A DNA stretch of 52,880 bases from Arsukibacterium tuosuense (lineage in GTDB: Bacteria > Pseudomonadota > Gammaproteobacteria > Steroidobacterales > GCA-2729495): positions 1 to 52,880 of the forward strand of contig CAMBYH010000011.1 in the NCBI GenBank assembly GCA_945872065.1. The letters run 5' to 3'. The notes beneath the pieces were generated by a model. The model had not been told where the DNA came from. It worked only from the letters and a program-made list of their open reading frames with translations, and did no database searches. Position numbers and translations under genes: made by a program. Shown in pieces: positions 1 through 8,466 of the stretch (position 1 is its first letter; every line of letters begins with the position of its first letter).

Positions 1-1269
1 CGCGAGCTTCGCCTGCGGGACGGGTTTTTGGTGGCAGCAGTGTTCTGGCTGGGCCTCGGCAGTTTCGGCGCGCTGCCGCTGGTGCTCGCCCAGACACCCG
101 ACATGACGGTTACCGGTGCGGTCTTCGAAGCCGTTTCGGGCCTGACGACCACTGGCACTACCGTCCTTACCGGCCTCGACAACCTGCCCAAATCCATTCT
201 CTATTACAGGGCTCAGCTGCATTGGCTGGGTGGCATGGGCATCATCGTGCTCGCGGTGGCCATCCTGCCCATGCTGGGTGTCGGCGGCATGCAACTCTAC
301 CGGGCCGAGACGCCCGGTCCCATGAAGGACAGCAAGCTCACGCCCCGTATCACCGAGACGGCAAAGGCGCTGTGGCTGATTTACGTCGGGCTGTCAGTGA
401 CCTGCACCCTCGCCTTCTGGCTGGCCGGCATGAGCCCCTTCGATGCGATTTGCCACAGTTTCGCGACCATGGGTACGGGTGGCTTTTCCACCCATGATGC
501 CAGCATCGCCTGGTTCAACAGCCCGCTGATTGAGGCTGTCGCCATCGTCTTCATGTTTCTGGCCGGGGCCAGTTTTTCCCTGCACTTCGTTGCGTGGCGG
601 AACCGCGGCCTGGGCGCCTACCTGGGGGACCCGGAGTTCCGCGCCTACTTCTGGATTCTTCTCGTCCTGAGTCTGATCGGGGCCGCTTGCCTGGCCGTCA
701 CCGGACATTACGCCACGCTAGCCGAATCAGTCCGGCATTCGACCTTTCATTTCGTCTCCTTCATGACCAGCACAGGCTTCGTCGCCACGGGCTTTGACCA
801 GTGGCCCGGTGCACTACCACTCACATTGATTCTGGTGAGTTTTATCGGGGGCTGTGCGGGCTCCACCGGCGGTGGCATGAAAGTCGTGCGCTGGCTGCTG
901 CTCTACAACCAGGGCGTGCGCGAAGTGAAACGACTCGTGCACCCGGCTGCCGAGATCCCGGTACGACTCGGTGACTCGGTAGTCCCCCAGCGGGTGATCG
1001 AGTCTGTGTGGGGCTTCTGCGTGGTGTACATAATGCTCTTTGGCGCGATGCTACTGATGCTGGTCGCCAGCGGCGTCGATCAGGTGACGGCATTTTCTGC
1101 CCTCGCGACCTCCATCAACAACATGGGTCCCGGGCTGGGGAAAGTCGTGGCTGATTTCACCCAGGTGAACGACGTCGCCAAATGGGTGTGCATCTTCGCG
1201 ATGCTCTTCGGCCGGCTGGAAGTCTTTACGCTGCTGGTCCTGTTCTCCCCAACCTTCTGGCGCTCCTGA
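1..1269 (+). CDS. trkH: TrkH/TrkG potassium uptake protein, 5' end outside the window
   Basis: This is an inner-membrane subunit of the Trk potassium uptake system, which works with the peripheral NAD-binding subunit TrkA. The reading frame is open from base 1, so the N-terminal 50-70 residues lie outside the window; an internal GTG at 28 is unlikely to be the real start. All four pore-loop selectivity-filter regions are visible: VSGLTTTGTTVL, MGTGGFSTH, MTSTGFVATGF and NNMGPGLG. Each has the glycine expected of the KtrB/TrkH superfamily, and they are separated by long hydrophobic segments. The conserved AGSTGGGMKV stretch after the third loop is also present. No trkA is seen here. The gene converges on oppF and ends 2 bp before a long perfect inverted repeat. 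Confidence 0.93.
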   Translation, partial: RELRLRDGFLVAAVFWLGLGSFGALPLVLAQTPDMTVTGAVFEAVSGLTTTGTTVLTGLDNLPKSILYYRAQLHWLGGMGIIVLAVAILPMLGVGGMQLYRAETPGPMKDSKLTPRITETAKALWLIYVGLSVTCTLAFWLAGMSPFDAICHSFATMGTGGFSTHDASIAWFNSPLIEAVAIVFMFLAGASFSLHFVAWRNRGLGAYLGDPEFRAYFWILLVLSLIGAACLAVTGHYATLAESVRHSTFHFVSFMTSTGFVATGFDQWPGALPLTLILVSFIGGCAGSTGGGMKVVRWLLLYNQGVREVKRLVHPAAEIPVRLGDSVVPQRVIESVWGFCVVYIMLFGAMLLMLVASGVDQVTAFSALATSINNMGPGLGKVVADFTQVNDVAKWVCIFAMLFGRLEVFTLLVLFSPTFWRS

Positions 1270-1270
1270 A

Positions 1271-1344
1271 AAGGTACCGGACCTTAGTTTTGTTAGTTGT
1301 TTGTTTGCGGCGCAACAACTAACAAAACTAAGGTCCGGTACCTT
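1271..1344. repeat. Perfect 31-bp inverted repeat, probable bidirectional terminator or small palindromic element
   Basis: Arms 1271-1301 and 1314-1344 are exact reverse complements over 31 bp, with a 12-nt loop (1302-1313). The element lies between the convergent trkH and oppF genes, and the TAG stop of oppF (1330-1328) is inside the right arm. The arm contains a GGTACC site and T/A-rich runs next to the loop. It could fold as a strong hairpin in either transcript. It is much longer and more perfect than a usual intrinsic terminator and lacks a clear trailing T-tract, so a mobile palindromic (REP or MITE-like) origin is possible. Confidence 0.8.
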
Positions 1345-2332
1345 CCAGGTGGCAGGCGACGGTGCGGGAGGGGTCGCCAGCTGGCGACTTGAGCACTGGG
1401 GGAGTGCTGCGACAGATATCCATCACCTTTGGGCACCGGGTGTGAAACGGACATCCGGCGGGTGGGTTGCGGGGTGAGCCCACGTCGCCCGAGAGCACGA
1501 TCTGTTTACGCCCCTGGTGGTCCACCTGGGGCACCGCTGACAGCAGCGCCTCCGTGTAGGGATGCAACGGTTTGCGGAACAGCAGCGCGGCGGGTGCCAG
1601 CTCGACGACCTTGCCCAGGTACATCACGCCGATCTGGTCGCTGACATGCTGGATCACCGCCAGGTCGTGGGAAATAAACAGAAAGGCGATGCCCAGCTCC
1701 CGCTGGAGTCTCGCAATGAGATTCAGGACCTGGGACTGGACGGAGACGTCCAGGGCCGAAACCGGCTCGTCCGCCACGATGAACTGGGGATTGAGGGCTA
1801 GGGCCCGGGCGATGCCGACACGCTGGCGCTGACCGCCGGAGAACTCGTGGGGGTAGCGATTCGCCGCAAGGGGGCTCAGGCCCACGACATCCAGGAGTTC
1901 AGCGACCCGTGCGCTGCGTTCAGCAGCAGTCCCCACCCGGTGCACATCCAGGGGCTCCCGGACCGTCTGGGCGACCGTCCGCCGGGGGCTCAATGAGCCA
2001 TAGGGATCCTGAAAGACCGCCTGCATCTGCCGGCGCCAGGGCAACAGCTGCCGGCGGGTCAGGTGCGTCAGGTCCACCCCATCGAACCGGATGGAGCCTG
2101 AGGTGGGCTCCTGCAGGCGCAGGATCGTCCGCCCCAGAGTCGACTTGCCGCAGCCAGATTCCCCCACGAGGCCAAGGGTCTGGCCCGCCCGGAGGGCCAG
2201 GGTGACCCCGTCCACCGCCTTGACCTGACCAACAACCCGCCGAAACAGCCCGCCCCGGACCGGGAAGTACTTCCGCAGATCCGTAACCTCCACCAGAGGT
2301 GCTGCCGCTGCAAACGGGTCGCCAGGAGCCAT
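1328..2332 (-). CDS. oppF: Oligopeptide ABC transporter ATP-binding subunit OppF/DppF-like
   Basis: This is a cytoplasmic ATPase powering a peptide importer, 334 residues from the ATG at 2332. A TTG nine codons upstream is the alternative start. Walker [10 protein letters not shown] lies at residues 57-65, the ABC signature region [15 protein letters not shown] at about 164-178, Walker B FIVADEP at about 184-190, and the switch region FISHDLAV follows. The C-terminal oligopeptide-transporter domain (PHPYTEALL and a CPFHTRCP cluster) is typical of OppD/OppF. It belongs with oppABCD further right on the same strand but is separated from oppD by ppiB on the other strand, so it probably needs its own promoter or transcription antisense to ppiB. 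The last four codons and the stop fall in the adjacent long palindrome. Confidence 0.9.
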   Translation of the reverse strand: MAPGDPFAAAAPLVEVTDLRKYFPVRGGLFRRVVGQVKAVDGVTLALRAGQTLGLVGESGCGKSTLGRTILRLQEPTSGSIRFDGVDLTHLTRRQLLPWRRQMQAVFQDPYGSLSPRRTVAQTVREPLDVHRVGTAAERSARVAELLDVVGLSPLAANRYPHEFSGGQRQRVGIARALALNPQFIVADEPVSALDVSVQSQVLNLIARLQRELGIAFLFISHDLAVIQHVSDQIGVMYLGKVVELAPAALLFRKPLHPYTEALLSAVPQVDHQGRKQIVLSGDVGSPRNPPAGCPFHTRCPKVMDICRSTPPVLKSPAGDPSRTVACHLEGTGP

Positions 2333-2385
2333 GTGGCGAGTATAGAGTGCGAGCCGCAATTCCTTTCACCCTGGAGCCTGAGACC

Positions 2386-2865
2386 ATGCCCTCGAAGCAG
2401 TACGACGCCCCGCCCGCCCTGCAGATCGCCACGGACCGTGCCTACAAAGTCAGCATCGAAACGGGCAAGGGCACCATTGAACTGGACCTGTTTCCTGAGC
2501 ACGCGCCGAAAACTGTGAATAATTTTGTCTTCCTGGCGCAGGAGGGCTTCTACGACGGCGTGACCTTCCACCGGGTGATCAGCAACTTCATGATCCAGAG
2601 CGGCGATCCCACGGGTACCGGCCGCGGTGGCCCGGGCTATCGGTTTGAGGACGAGTTCAAGGGCAACCCCCTGCGCCACGAGCGGGGCGTGATCTCCATG
2701 GCCAACGCGGGGCCCGGCACTAACGGCAGCCAGTTCTTCATTACCCACGGGCCGCAACCCCACCTGGACGGCAAGCACACGGTTTTCGGCAAGGTCACCA
2801 AGGGCCTGGATGTGGTGGATGCCATCGAGCAGGGCGATGTGATGGTGACGGTCACCGCGAAGTAA
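2386..2865 (+). CDS. ppiB: Peptidyl-prolyl cis-trans isomerase, cyclophilin type (PpiB-like)
   Basis: This is a cyclophilin that isomerises proline peptide bonds. At 159 residues without a signal peptide it is cytoplasmic and the usual length for PpiB. The start ATG at 2386 has a GGAG motif 10 bp upstream and gives the expected N-terminus; frames open further upstream do not resemble the family. Conserved catalytic segments are [14 protein letters not shown] and [24 protein letters not shown], containing the catalytic Arg, the Phe/Gln residues of the active site and the His of the cyclosporin-binding region. The gene sits alone on the plus strand between oppF and oppD, both on the minus strand. 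Its 3' end is 11 bp from that of oppD. Confidence 0.93.
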   Translation: MPSKQYDAPPALQIATDRAYKVSIETGKGTIELDLFPEHAPKTVNNFVFLAQEGFYDGVTFHRVISNFMIQSGDPTGTGRGGPGYRFEDEFKGNPLRHERGVISMANAGPGTNGSQFFITHGPQPHLDGKHTVFGKVTKGLDVVDAIEQGDVMVTVTAK

Positions 2866-2876
2866 GGCGTCGGCGG

Positions 2877-3854
2877 CTACAGCGGGTAGTGGCAAGCCAC
2901 CCCGCTGTCGCGGCCCGTCAGCACCGGGCGCTCCGCGCGGCACCGCTCCTGAACCCGCGGGCAGCGGTCCGCAAACCGGCACCCGGCCGGAAGGTTGAGC
3001 AGGTCCGGAACCCGGCCAGGGATCACCGGTAACTCCGGTAGCCGCTCACTGCGCAGTCGCGGAATGGAGGCGAGAAGGCCCGCGGTATAGGGATGCCGCG
3101 GGCGGCTGAACAGCTCCGCGGTAGCGCCCGACTCGACAATGCTGCCGCAGTACATGACCAGGGCCCGCTGGCAAGTCTCGGCGACCACACCAAGATCGTG
3201 GGTCACCAGGATCACGGCCATGCGGAACTCGGCCTGGAGGGCCCGGAACTGCTCAAGGACCTGGGCCTGGGTGGTCACGTCGAGGGCCGTGGTCGGCTCG
3301 TCGGCGATGAGCAGCCTGGGGTTGCAGGACAGCGCCATGGCGATCATTACCCGCTGGCGCATACCGCCGGACAGCTGGTGGGGATAATCATCCAGCCGGT
3401 TGGCAGGCTCGGGAATGCCGACTTTGGCCAGCAGTTCTGCGGCGACCGGGCGGGCCTGCCGCCGGGTGAGATCCCGATGCCGGCAGAGGACGTCGGTCAT
3501 CTGGTTGCCGATGGTGAACACCGGATTCAGGGCGGTCATAGGCTCCTGAAAGATCATCGAGAGGGCCCGCCCCCGCAGGTCCTCCAGATCCCGGTCCGGG
3601 AGCGGCACCAGGTCACGACCGTCCAGCTCGATGCTCCCGCTGGCGATCCGGCCGGGAGGCATCGGAATGAGGCGGAGCATGGCCAGCCCGGTCACGGTCT
3701 TGCCGCAACCGGACTCGCCAACGAGACCCAGGGTTTCGTTGGGCTGGACGTCGAAGCTGACGCTGTCCACCGCCCGGATCACGCCGTCTTCCGTGGCGAA
3801 CTCAACGGTCAGGTCCCGGACCTTCAGCACCGGCTGGCTCAAGTCCTTCGTCAT
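2877..3854 (-). CDS. oppD: Oligopeptide ABC transporter ATP-binding subunit OppD/DppD-like
   Basis: This is the first of two separate ATPases of the left peptide importer, 325 residues. Walker A GESGCGKT is at about residues 46-53, followed by signature [15 protein letters not shown] and Walker [13 protein letters not shown]. The C-terminal oligopeptide domain contains [13 protein letters not shown] and cysteine-rich CRFADRCP. The ATG at 3854 overlaps the TGA of oppC as TGATG, so translation is coupled; a TTG one codon upstream is a less likely start. It pairs functionally with oppF, which lies beyond ppiB. Confidence 0.92.
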   Translation of the reverse strand: MTKDLSQPVLKVRDLTVEFATEDGVIRAVDSVSFDVQPNETLGLVGESGCGKTVTGLAMLRLIPMPPGRIASGSIELDGRDLVPLPDRDLEDLRGRALSMIFQEPMTALNPVFTIGNQMTDVLCRHRDLTRRQARPVAAELLAKVGIPEPANRLDDYPHQLSGGMRQRVMIAMALSCNPRLLIADEPTTALDVTTQAQVLEQFRALQAEFRMAVILVTHDLGVVAETCQRALVMYCGSIVESGATAELFSRPRHPYTAGLLASIPRLRSERLPELPVIPGRVPDLLNLPAGCRFADRCPRVQERCRAERPVLTGRDSGVACHYPL

Positions 3855-4744
3855 CAACCGACCTTTCGCGGATCCAGGGCGTCCTGCAGCGCATCCGCCA
3901 CGGCGTTGAAGGCCATCACGAGACCGAACATCAACACCGAGGCAGCCAGGAAGTTATTGTAGAAGCCGGCAAGAACTTCCTTGGTGCTCTCGTCGATCAT
4001 CAGCCCCCAGCTCATGCCGTCCTTGATGCCCAGTCCGAGAAAACTGAGGATCACCTCGGCCTTGATGGCGCTGACAAAGGTAATCGAGGCCTGCACCAGG
4101 AGGATGTGCCCGGTGTTCGGGAGAATGTGGCGAAAGATGATGGCTGGTTCGGAGACACCGATGGAATGGGCAGCCTCCACGTACTCCATGCCCCGCAGCT
4201 TGATCACTTCGCCGCGGATCAACCGCCCCGTCCCCACCCAGAACGTGGCGATCATGGCGACCTGCATGGCCCAGGGGTTGTCGGTCAGGGCGTAGGCGAC
4301 GGCCGCCACGAACAGGTAAAAGGGAATGGCGTCGAGGACGCCCATGCACCAGAGCAGGAACTCGTCGATCCAGCTGCCGACGAAGAACCCGGCGAAGGCG
4401 CCGAGCACGGCGCCGATGAGCGTCGCGGCCAGCGCCACGCTCAGCCCGACCTCAAAGGCGGTGGCGGTGCTGAACACGGCGCGGTCGAAAATGTCCTGAC
4501 CAATGATGTTGGTGCCGAACCAGTGGGTGCTGGAAACCGGCTCCCACTTGGTACCCGACAGGTCGGCCCAGCCACCGGCCCACCAGCCGAGCCAGGCACC
4601 GAGGGCCACGATGAAGTAGGCGAGCACGACACCTAAGGCCAGCATGCCGAGCCGGTCGCGGCCGAACTTCCGGGCAGCCTTGCGCCAGAGCGATTCCCCA
4701 CGCGCGCGAGTCTCTGCGGGCAGCGCCAGGGTCACGGCGTTCAT
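3854..4744 (-). CDS. oppC: Oligopeptide ABC transporter permease OppC/DppC-like
   Basis: This is an inner-membrane permease subunit of 296 residues. It has an N-terminal cytoplasmic segment, a first membrane helix near residue 35-55, a periplasmic stretch with the HWFGTNIIGQDIFDR motif typical of OppC/DppC, then the permease core. The EAA loop that docks to the ATPases reads EAAHSIGVSEPAIIFRHILPN. The C-terminus ends with the family pattern NAVADALQDALDPR. Start and stop overlap its neighbours (ATGA with oppB, TGATG with oppD), so oppB-C-D are translated as one coupled unit. Confidence 0.92.
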   Translation of the reverse strand: MNAVTLALPAETRARGESLWRKAARKFGRDRLGMLALGVVLAYFIVALGAWLGWWAGGWADLSGTKWEPVSSTHWFGTNIIGQDIFDRAVFSTATAFEVGLSVALAATLIGAVLGAFAGFFVGSWIDEFLLWCMGVLDAIPFYLFVAAVAYALTDNPWAMQVAMIATFWVGTGRLIRGEVIKLRGMEYVEAAHSIGVSEPAIIFRHILPNTGHILLVQASITFVSAIKAEVILSFLGLGIKDGMSWGLMIDESTKEVLAGFYNNFLAASVLMFGLVMAFNAVADALQDALDPRKVG

Positions 4745-5691
4745 TTCAGGGTCACCCGGGGATCCACGACGCGGTAGAGGATGTCGTTCAGGACCACGAC
4801 GAGGACGAAGAGGATGGCCGTGAGACTGACCACCGCCTTCAGCACCGGCTGGTCCCCCGTCACGATGGCCTCGTAGGTGGCCTTGCCGATGCCGGGAATG
4901 CCGAAATAGCTCTCGATCAGCAACGCGCCGCCGATAGCCACCTGGGGTATGGAAAACATAACCCGGGTGATGAACGGGATGAGGCAGTTCTTGAGGATGT
5001 TGCGCAACAGGATGCGCGACTCGGGCAAGCCGAAGGCCCGCGACGTCCGGACGTGGTCCCGGGTCATTTCCTCGACGATCACCGAGCGGTAGAACCGCGT
5101 GTCATACCCCAGGGCCACGAACATGGTGGCCAGGGTCGGGACCGTCACATAGCTGAGGTAATTGCCCAGGGAGCTGGCGTTCCAGCCCCGCACGGGAAAC
5201 AGGTCGAGCCCGTCGCTGGAACTGAGGACTATCTGAAAGCCGATGATGACGATGAGGAAGCTGACGCTCATCCCGATGACGGCGACGGCCATGATCAGCT
5301 TGTCGGGCCAGCTGCCACGCCAGTAGGCCGCTGCCAGGGCGAGCAGCAGGCCCACCACGTGGCCGAGGATAAAGCCGGGCAGGATCAGGATCAGGGACAC
5401 GGGGATCGTCTTGGCCAGCAGGGTCGCCACGGGTTCACCGGTGGAGGCGACACCGAAGTCGAAGGTCACGATCTCACCGAGGAAAACCAGGTAGCGCTGG
5501 AGGAAAGGCTGGTCGTAGCCGAGTTGCTGCCGGACTTCCAGAATCTGCTCCGGCGTGGGGTTCTTGCCCAGCAGCTGGTAGGTCATGTCCGGTCCGAAGT
5601 AGACCATCAGGGCGAAGCTCACCAGAGTGACGCCGAGAATCAGCGGCAGCCCGGCCAGCAGCTTGCGCAGGGCGTACTGGAGGATCTCCAT
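4741..5691 (-). CDS. oppB: Oligopeptide ABC transporter permease OppB/DppB-like
   Basis: This is an inner-membrane permease subunit of 316 residues that forms the transport channel with OppC. It begins with the usual short cytoplasmic start and first transmembrane helix, followed by the periplasmic region containing an RQQLGYDQPFLQRYL segment, which matches the family's dimer-partner loop. Several further hydrophobic helices follow. An EAA-like loop with TSRAFGLPESRILLRNILKN precedes the conserved ESYFGIPGIGKATYEAI segment. The start is 3 bp after the oppA stop and its TGA overlaps the oppC start, placing it second in the operon. Confidence 0.92.
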   Translation of the reverse strand: MEILQYALRKLLAGLPLILGVTLVSFALMVYFGPDMTYQLLGKNPTPEQILEVRQQLGYDQPFLQRYLVFLGEIVTFDFGVASTGEPVATLLAKTIPVSLILILPGFILGHVVGLLLALAAAYWRGSWPDKLIMAVAVIGMSVSFLIVIIGFQIVLSSSDGLDLFPVRGWNASSLGNYLSYVTVPTLATMFVALGYDTRFYRSVIVEEMTRDHVRTSRAFGLPESRILLRNILKNCLIPFITRVMFSIPQVAIGGALLIESYFGIPGIGKATYEAIVTGDQPVLKAVVSLTAILFVLVVVLNDILYRVVDPRVTLK

Positions 5692-5694
5692 GTC

Positions 5695-7521
5695 TCAGCC
5701 GCCCTTCGCAAGCGTGGGGCTGACTGCGGGTTCCGGCAGGAGATCCACGTATTTCAGCCAGAAGCCGCCCAGGATTTCCCGATCCGGAACCGCGATGACA
5801 TTCTTGTGCCAGAGGTAGATCCGCGTGCGGGAGATGCCGGTGATGGCAACGCAGTCGTCCAGAACGATCTGGTTCATGCGGTGGTAGAGCGCCGTGCGTT
5901 CCGGCGAGGGCTGCATGACGGAGGACTCTTCGTAGAGGCGGTCATACTCCGGGTTCTTCCAGTTGGCGTCATTCGACCCCGGTGAGGCGTTGGGCCCGTA
6001 AAAGAGCTGCAGCGTGTTCTCGGCGTCGGGATAGTCCAGGCCCCAGCCTTTGGCCACCAGGGGCAGCTGGCTTTTCTTCCACGCACGGGAAATGTCGCCG
6101 AAGTTCGCATAGGTTTTCTGTACAACCTTTTCCCGGGGAAAACCGATATCCCGCAGCCAGGCGCGAAACTGCTCGAAAAACAGGCGCTCGGTGGTGCCTG
6201 CAGTGGTGCCGTAGACAACCGTGGGCAGGTTCTCCGCCGTCCAGCCATTGTCCTGAAGCAGCTTGCGCGCGCCTGCCACATCCCGGGTCACGCTGGCCCG
6301 GGACAGTGACGGATCGAACTCCGGACTGGCCGGGACGATGATGCCGGGGAAGTACTCACCGAGGCCAAAGTACCAGCTGTCGTTCCGGGCTTCCCAGTCG
6401 TAGCCCTTGATCATCGCGCAGCGCAGAGTCTTGTTCCGCCTTTCCCGCTCCGGATCCGGGTTGTAGCCAAAGTCGGGGTAGTCCATGTTGAAGGCGGTAA
6501 ACACGAAGCCGGCTTCGAGACCGCCGTAAACGTGGTACCTGGCCGCGTATTCGGGCCGCAGGGTCACGGGACGTTTGCTGGCCAGTACCCGGTCGATCTG
6601 TTCGATGGGCAGCACGGTCAGCTGGACTTCATCGCCCTTCGTGAAGGAGGACCAGGAGGCGCTGGACTCGTTGATGAAGTTGAATTCGAGGCGGTCGACG
6701 AAGGGCGGAGATCTGCCCTGGAGTGCCTCGACGCCGCTGAACCTCTGGGTGGCCGGGTTGTAGCCCTCGGCCGCCAGGTCGACGGGTTCCTGCCGGTAGT
6801 TGGGATTGCGTTCCATCACCACCCGGGCGGTGTCGTAGGACACGAGCCTGAAGGGTCCGGAACCCACCGGCCGAACGCCGAGACCCTTACCGTACTTCTC
6901 CACCGCCTCCCGGGGTACCAGTGCGGAGTAGCCCTGGGCCAGGGTTGCCGTTAGCTGGGGATAGGGCCGGGTCAGCCGGATTTCGAGCGTGTGGTCGTCG
7001 ATGGCCCGCAGGCCAGTCACGGGCTGCGCGTAATCGGAGCCGGCGGCCTTCCACTCGTCGAGGCCGGCAATGCGGCCCTGCCAGAGCCAGGCACCCTGGG
7101 GCTGATTCTCCGGGTCGAACTGGCGCTTCAGGGAGTAGATGAAGTCGTCGGCGACCACTTCCCGGCCCCGGCCGTCGGCAAAGCAGGGATCGTCCACAAA
7201 CCGGACGCCCTTCTTGAGGCGGATGGTGTAGGTGAGACCATCCGGCGAAACCACCGGAAAGTCGACGGCCAGGTTCGGCTTCAGCAGGTAGGGGCGGGCC
7301 AGGTACTGGTAGGAATAGAGGGTGTCGTAGGCATTGACGATTACGAAGTTGGCGTAGATGTTGGAGCCCTGGACCGGATCCAGGGTGGTGGGGGCCTGAT
7401 CCATGGCGAAATGGAAGGTCTTTACGGCGGGGGACGACGCCCCGGAGTCAGAGGGTGACCCACAGCCACTGAGAGTCCCGATCAGTAAAGTGCAAAAGAA
7501 TGCGAGAAGTAACCTTTCCAT
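5695..7521 (-). CDS. oppA: Peptide ABC transporter substrate-binding lipoprotein (SBP family 5, OppA-like)
   Basis: This is a periplasmic, lipid-anchored peptide-binding protein for the OppBCDF importer, 608 residues. The chosen ATG at 7521 gives a classic lipoprotein signal: hydrophobic core, then lipobox LSGC with Cys20. The frame stays open upstream to 7623, but that stretch encodes nothing signal-like. Family-5 features include the TLDPVQGSNIYANFVIVNAYDTLY region after the signal and the RLKKGVRFVDD segment. The ligand specificity cannot be read from sequence. It is the first gene of the left operon and is divergent from dtd, with AT-rich DNA between them. Confidence 0.9.
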   Translation of the reverse strand: MERLLLAFFCTLLIGTLSGCGSPSDSGASSPAVKTFHFAMDQAPTTLDPVQGSNIYANFVIVNAYDTLYSYQYLARPYLLKPNLAVDFPVVSPDGLTYTIRLKKGVRFVDDPCFADGRGREVVADDFIYSLKRQFDPENQPQGAWLWQGRIAGLDEWKAAGSDYAQPVTGLRAIDDHTLEIRLTRPYPQLTATLAQGYSALVPREAVEKYGKGLGVRPVGSGPFRLVSYDTARVVMERNPNYRQEPVDLAAEGYNPATQRFSGVEALQGRSPPFVDRLEFNFINESSASWSSFTKGDEVQLTVLPIEQIDRVLASKRPVTLRPEYAARYHVYGGLEAGFVFTAFNMDYPDFGYNPDPERERRNKTLRCAMIKGYDWEARNDSWYFGLGEYFPGIIVPASPEFDPSLSRASVTRDVAGARKLLQDNGWTAENLPTVVYGTTAGTTERLFFEQFRAWLRDIGFPREKVVQKTYANFGDISRAWKKSQLPLVAKGWGLDYPDAENTLQLFYGPNASPGSNDANWKNPEYDRLYEESSVMQPSPERTALYHRMNQIVLDDCVAITGISRTRIYLWHKNVIAVPDREILGGFWLKYVDLLPEPAVSPTLAKGG

Positions 7522-7605
7522 CCCCACAGATGACGCCGAAAGACATTTTAAAGGAATATTTTCTCCCACTATGATCATAAAAATACTCTTGTGGGATAAA
7601 ACGTC
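7522..7605. promoter_or_regulatory. AT-rich divergent promoter region between oppA and dtd, with a 10-bp palindrome
   Basis: About 84 bp separate the two start codons and are far more AT-rich than the surroundings. They contain the perfect palindrome TATGATCATA (7570-7579), nested within a wider CCCAC/GTGGG inverted pair (about 7565-7595). Candidate -10 sequences exist in both directions (for example TATGAT and TAAAAT on the minus strand), but no convincing -35 accompanies them, so exact promoters are not assigned. Confidence 0.4.
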
Positions 7606-8067
7606 TTGATTGGGCTTCTGCAAAGGGTTAGGTGGGGAAAAGTATCCGTTTCCAGCCAGATAATCGCCAATATCGGGCCGGGCCTGCTGGTCCTGGTGGG
7701 CGTCGAGCGGGGGGACTCCCCGGCGACGGCTGCCCGGCTGGCCGAACGGCTCCTCGCGTACCGGGTGTTCGCCGACGAAGCCGGCCGGATGAACCGCAGC
7801 GTCGTTGACGTGGGGGGTGAGCTGCTCCTTATCCCCCAGTTCACCCTGGTCGCGGATACGGGCCAGGGCAATCGCCCCGGCTTCGACGCGGCAGCGCCGC
7901 CCGCCGAGGGGCAGCGGCTTTTTGCGGAGCTCGTGACCGCAGCCAGGTCCCGCTGGCCCCGGGTAGAGACGGGCCAGTTTGGTGCCGATATGGAGGTAGA
8001 ACTGGTCAACAGCGGTCCCGTCACATTGTCCCTGCGTGTGGCGCCCGACTCTGAGCCCCGATCGTGA
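7606..8067 (+). CDS. dtd: D-aminoacyl-tRNA deacylase
   Basis: This cytoplasmic enzyme removes D-amino acids (and glycine from tRNA-Ala) mischarged on tRNA. It is 153 residues with a TTG start that gives the family N-terminus MIGLLQRV. The two active-site motifs are recognisable but altered: the usual SQFTL reads PQFTL, keeping the catalytic Thr, and the usual NDGPVT reads NSGPVT. A GNRPGFDAAAPP segment corresponds to the family's RPSF loop. It is a little longer than the roughly 145-residue norm because of a short C-terminal tail. It is transcribed away from oppA and towards the tat operon. Confidence 0.92.
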   Translation: MIGLLQRVRWGKVSVSSQIIANIGPGLLVLVGVERGDSPATAARLAERLLAYRVFADEAGRMNRSVVDVGGELLLIPQFTLVADTGQGNRPGFDAAAPPAEGQRLFAELVTAARSRWPRVETGQFGADMEVELVNSGPVTLSLRVAPDSEPRS

Positions 8068-8070
8068 TCT

Positions 8071-8118
8071 TTGTCACGTAGCGGCACTACGATAGGACTA
8101 TCCTAATCGCTTAGGATT
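8071..8118 (+). promoter_or_regulatory. Nested palindromes upstream of tatA, possible promoter/operator
   Basis: A TTGTCA hexamer at 8071-8076 could be a -35. Immediately downstream come overlapping inverted repeats: CGTAG-N5-CTACG (8077-8091), GATAG-GA-CTATC (8091-8102), TAGGA-CTA-TCCTA (8093-8105) and TCCTAA-TCGC-TTAGGA (8101-8116). TAGGA half-sites recur three times. The layout resembles an operator over a -10 region. The regulator is unknown and no strong -10 was found. Confidence 0.4.
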
Positions 8119-8172
8119 GCTTTTCAGCGCCGCGTTCATCGCGGCAACCCCGAACTTACTGGAGAAACGACC

Positions 8173-8418
8173 ATGGGTCTTGGCGGTATCAGCATCTGGC
8201 AGCTCCTCATCGTGCTGCTCATTGTCGTGATGATCTTCGGCACCAAGCGCCTGAAGGACATCGGCTCGGACCTGGGCGGCGCGCTCAAGGGCTTCAAGAA
8301 GGCGATGTCAGACGTCGAAAAGGAGCCCGAAGAAGCCCGCCAGCTGGGCAAGCCAGACGCGGAGTTTACGGAGTCGAGCTCTGCGAAGCGCGAATCAGAG
8401 CGCAGCGGCAGCGCCTGA
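8173..8418 (+). CDS. tatA: Twin-arginine translocase subunit TatA
   Basis: This is a small inner-membrane protein of 81 residues that oligomerises to form the passage for folded Tat substrates. One N-terminal membrane helix (roughly residues 7-22) is followed by the hallmark FGTKRL hinge and an amphipathic helix with [15 protein letters not shown] charged, disordered C-terminal tail completes it. The start ATG has a GGAGAAAC ribosome site just upstream. It is the first gene of tatABC. Confidence 0.96.
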   Translation: MGLGGISIWQLLIVLLIVVMIFGTKRLKDIGSDLGGALKGFKKAMSDVEKEPEEARQLGKPDAEFTESSSAKRESERSGSA

Positions 8419-8420
8419 TC

Positions 8421-8460
8421 TGCGATGCCTCATTTGCGATGCCTCATTTGCGATGTCTGA
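8421..8460. repeat. 14-bp tandem repeat in the tatA-tatB gap
   Basis: The unit TGCGATGCCTCATT occurs at 8421-8434 and 8435-8448, with a third partial copy from 8449 that diverges after TGCGATG. It fills nearly all of the 48-bp spacer between the tatA stop and the tatB start. It may be a slippage product. Confidence 0.75.
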
Positions 8461-8466
8461 GTCGCT

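Noticed and set aside
2068-2982. A minus-strand frame across oppF and ppiB that would bridge oppD and oppF
   Set aside because: It overlaps ppiB antisense and reads as a shadow; it does not continue either ATPase frame.
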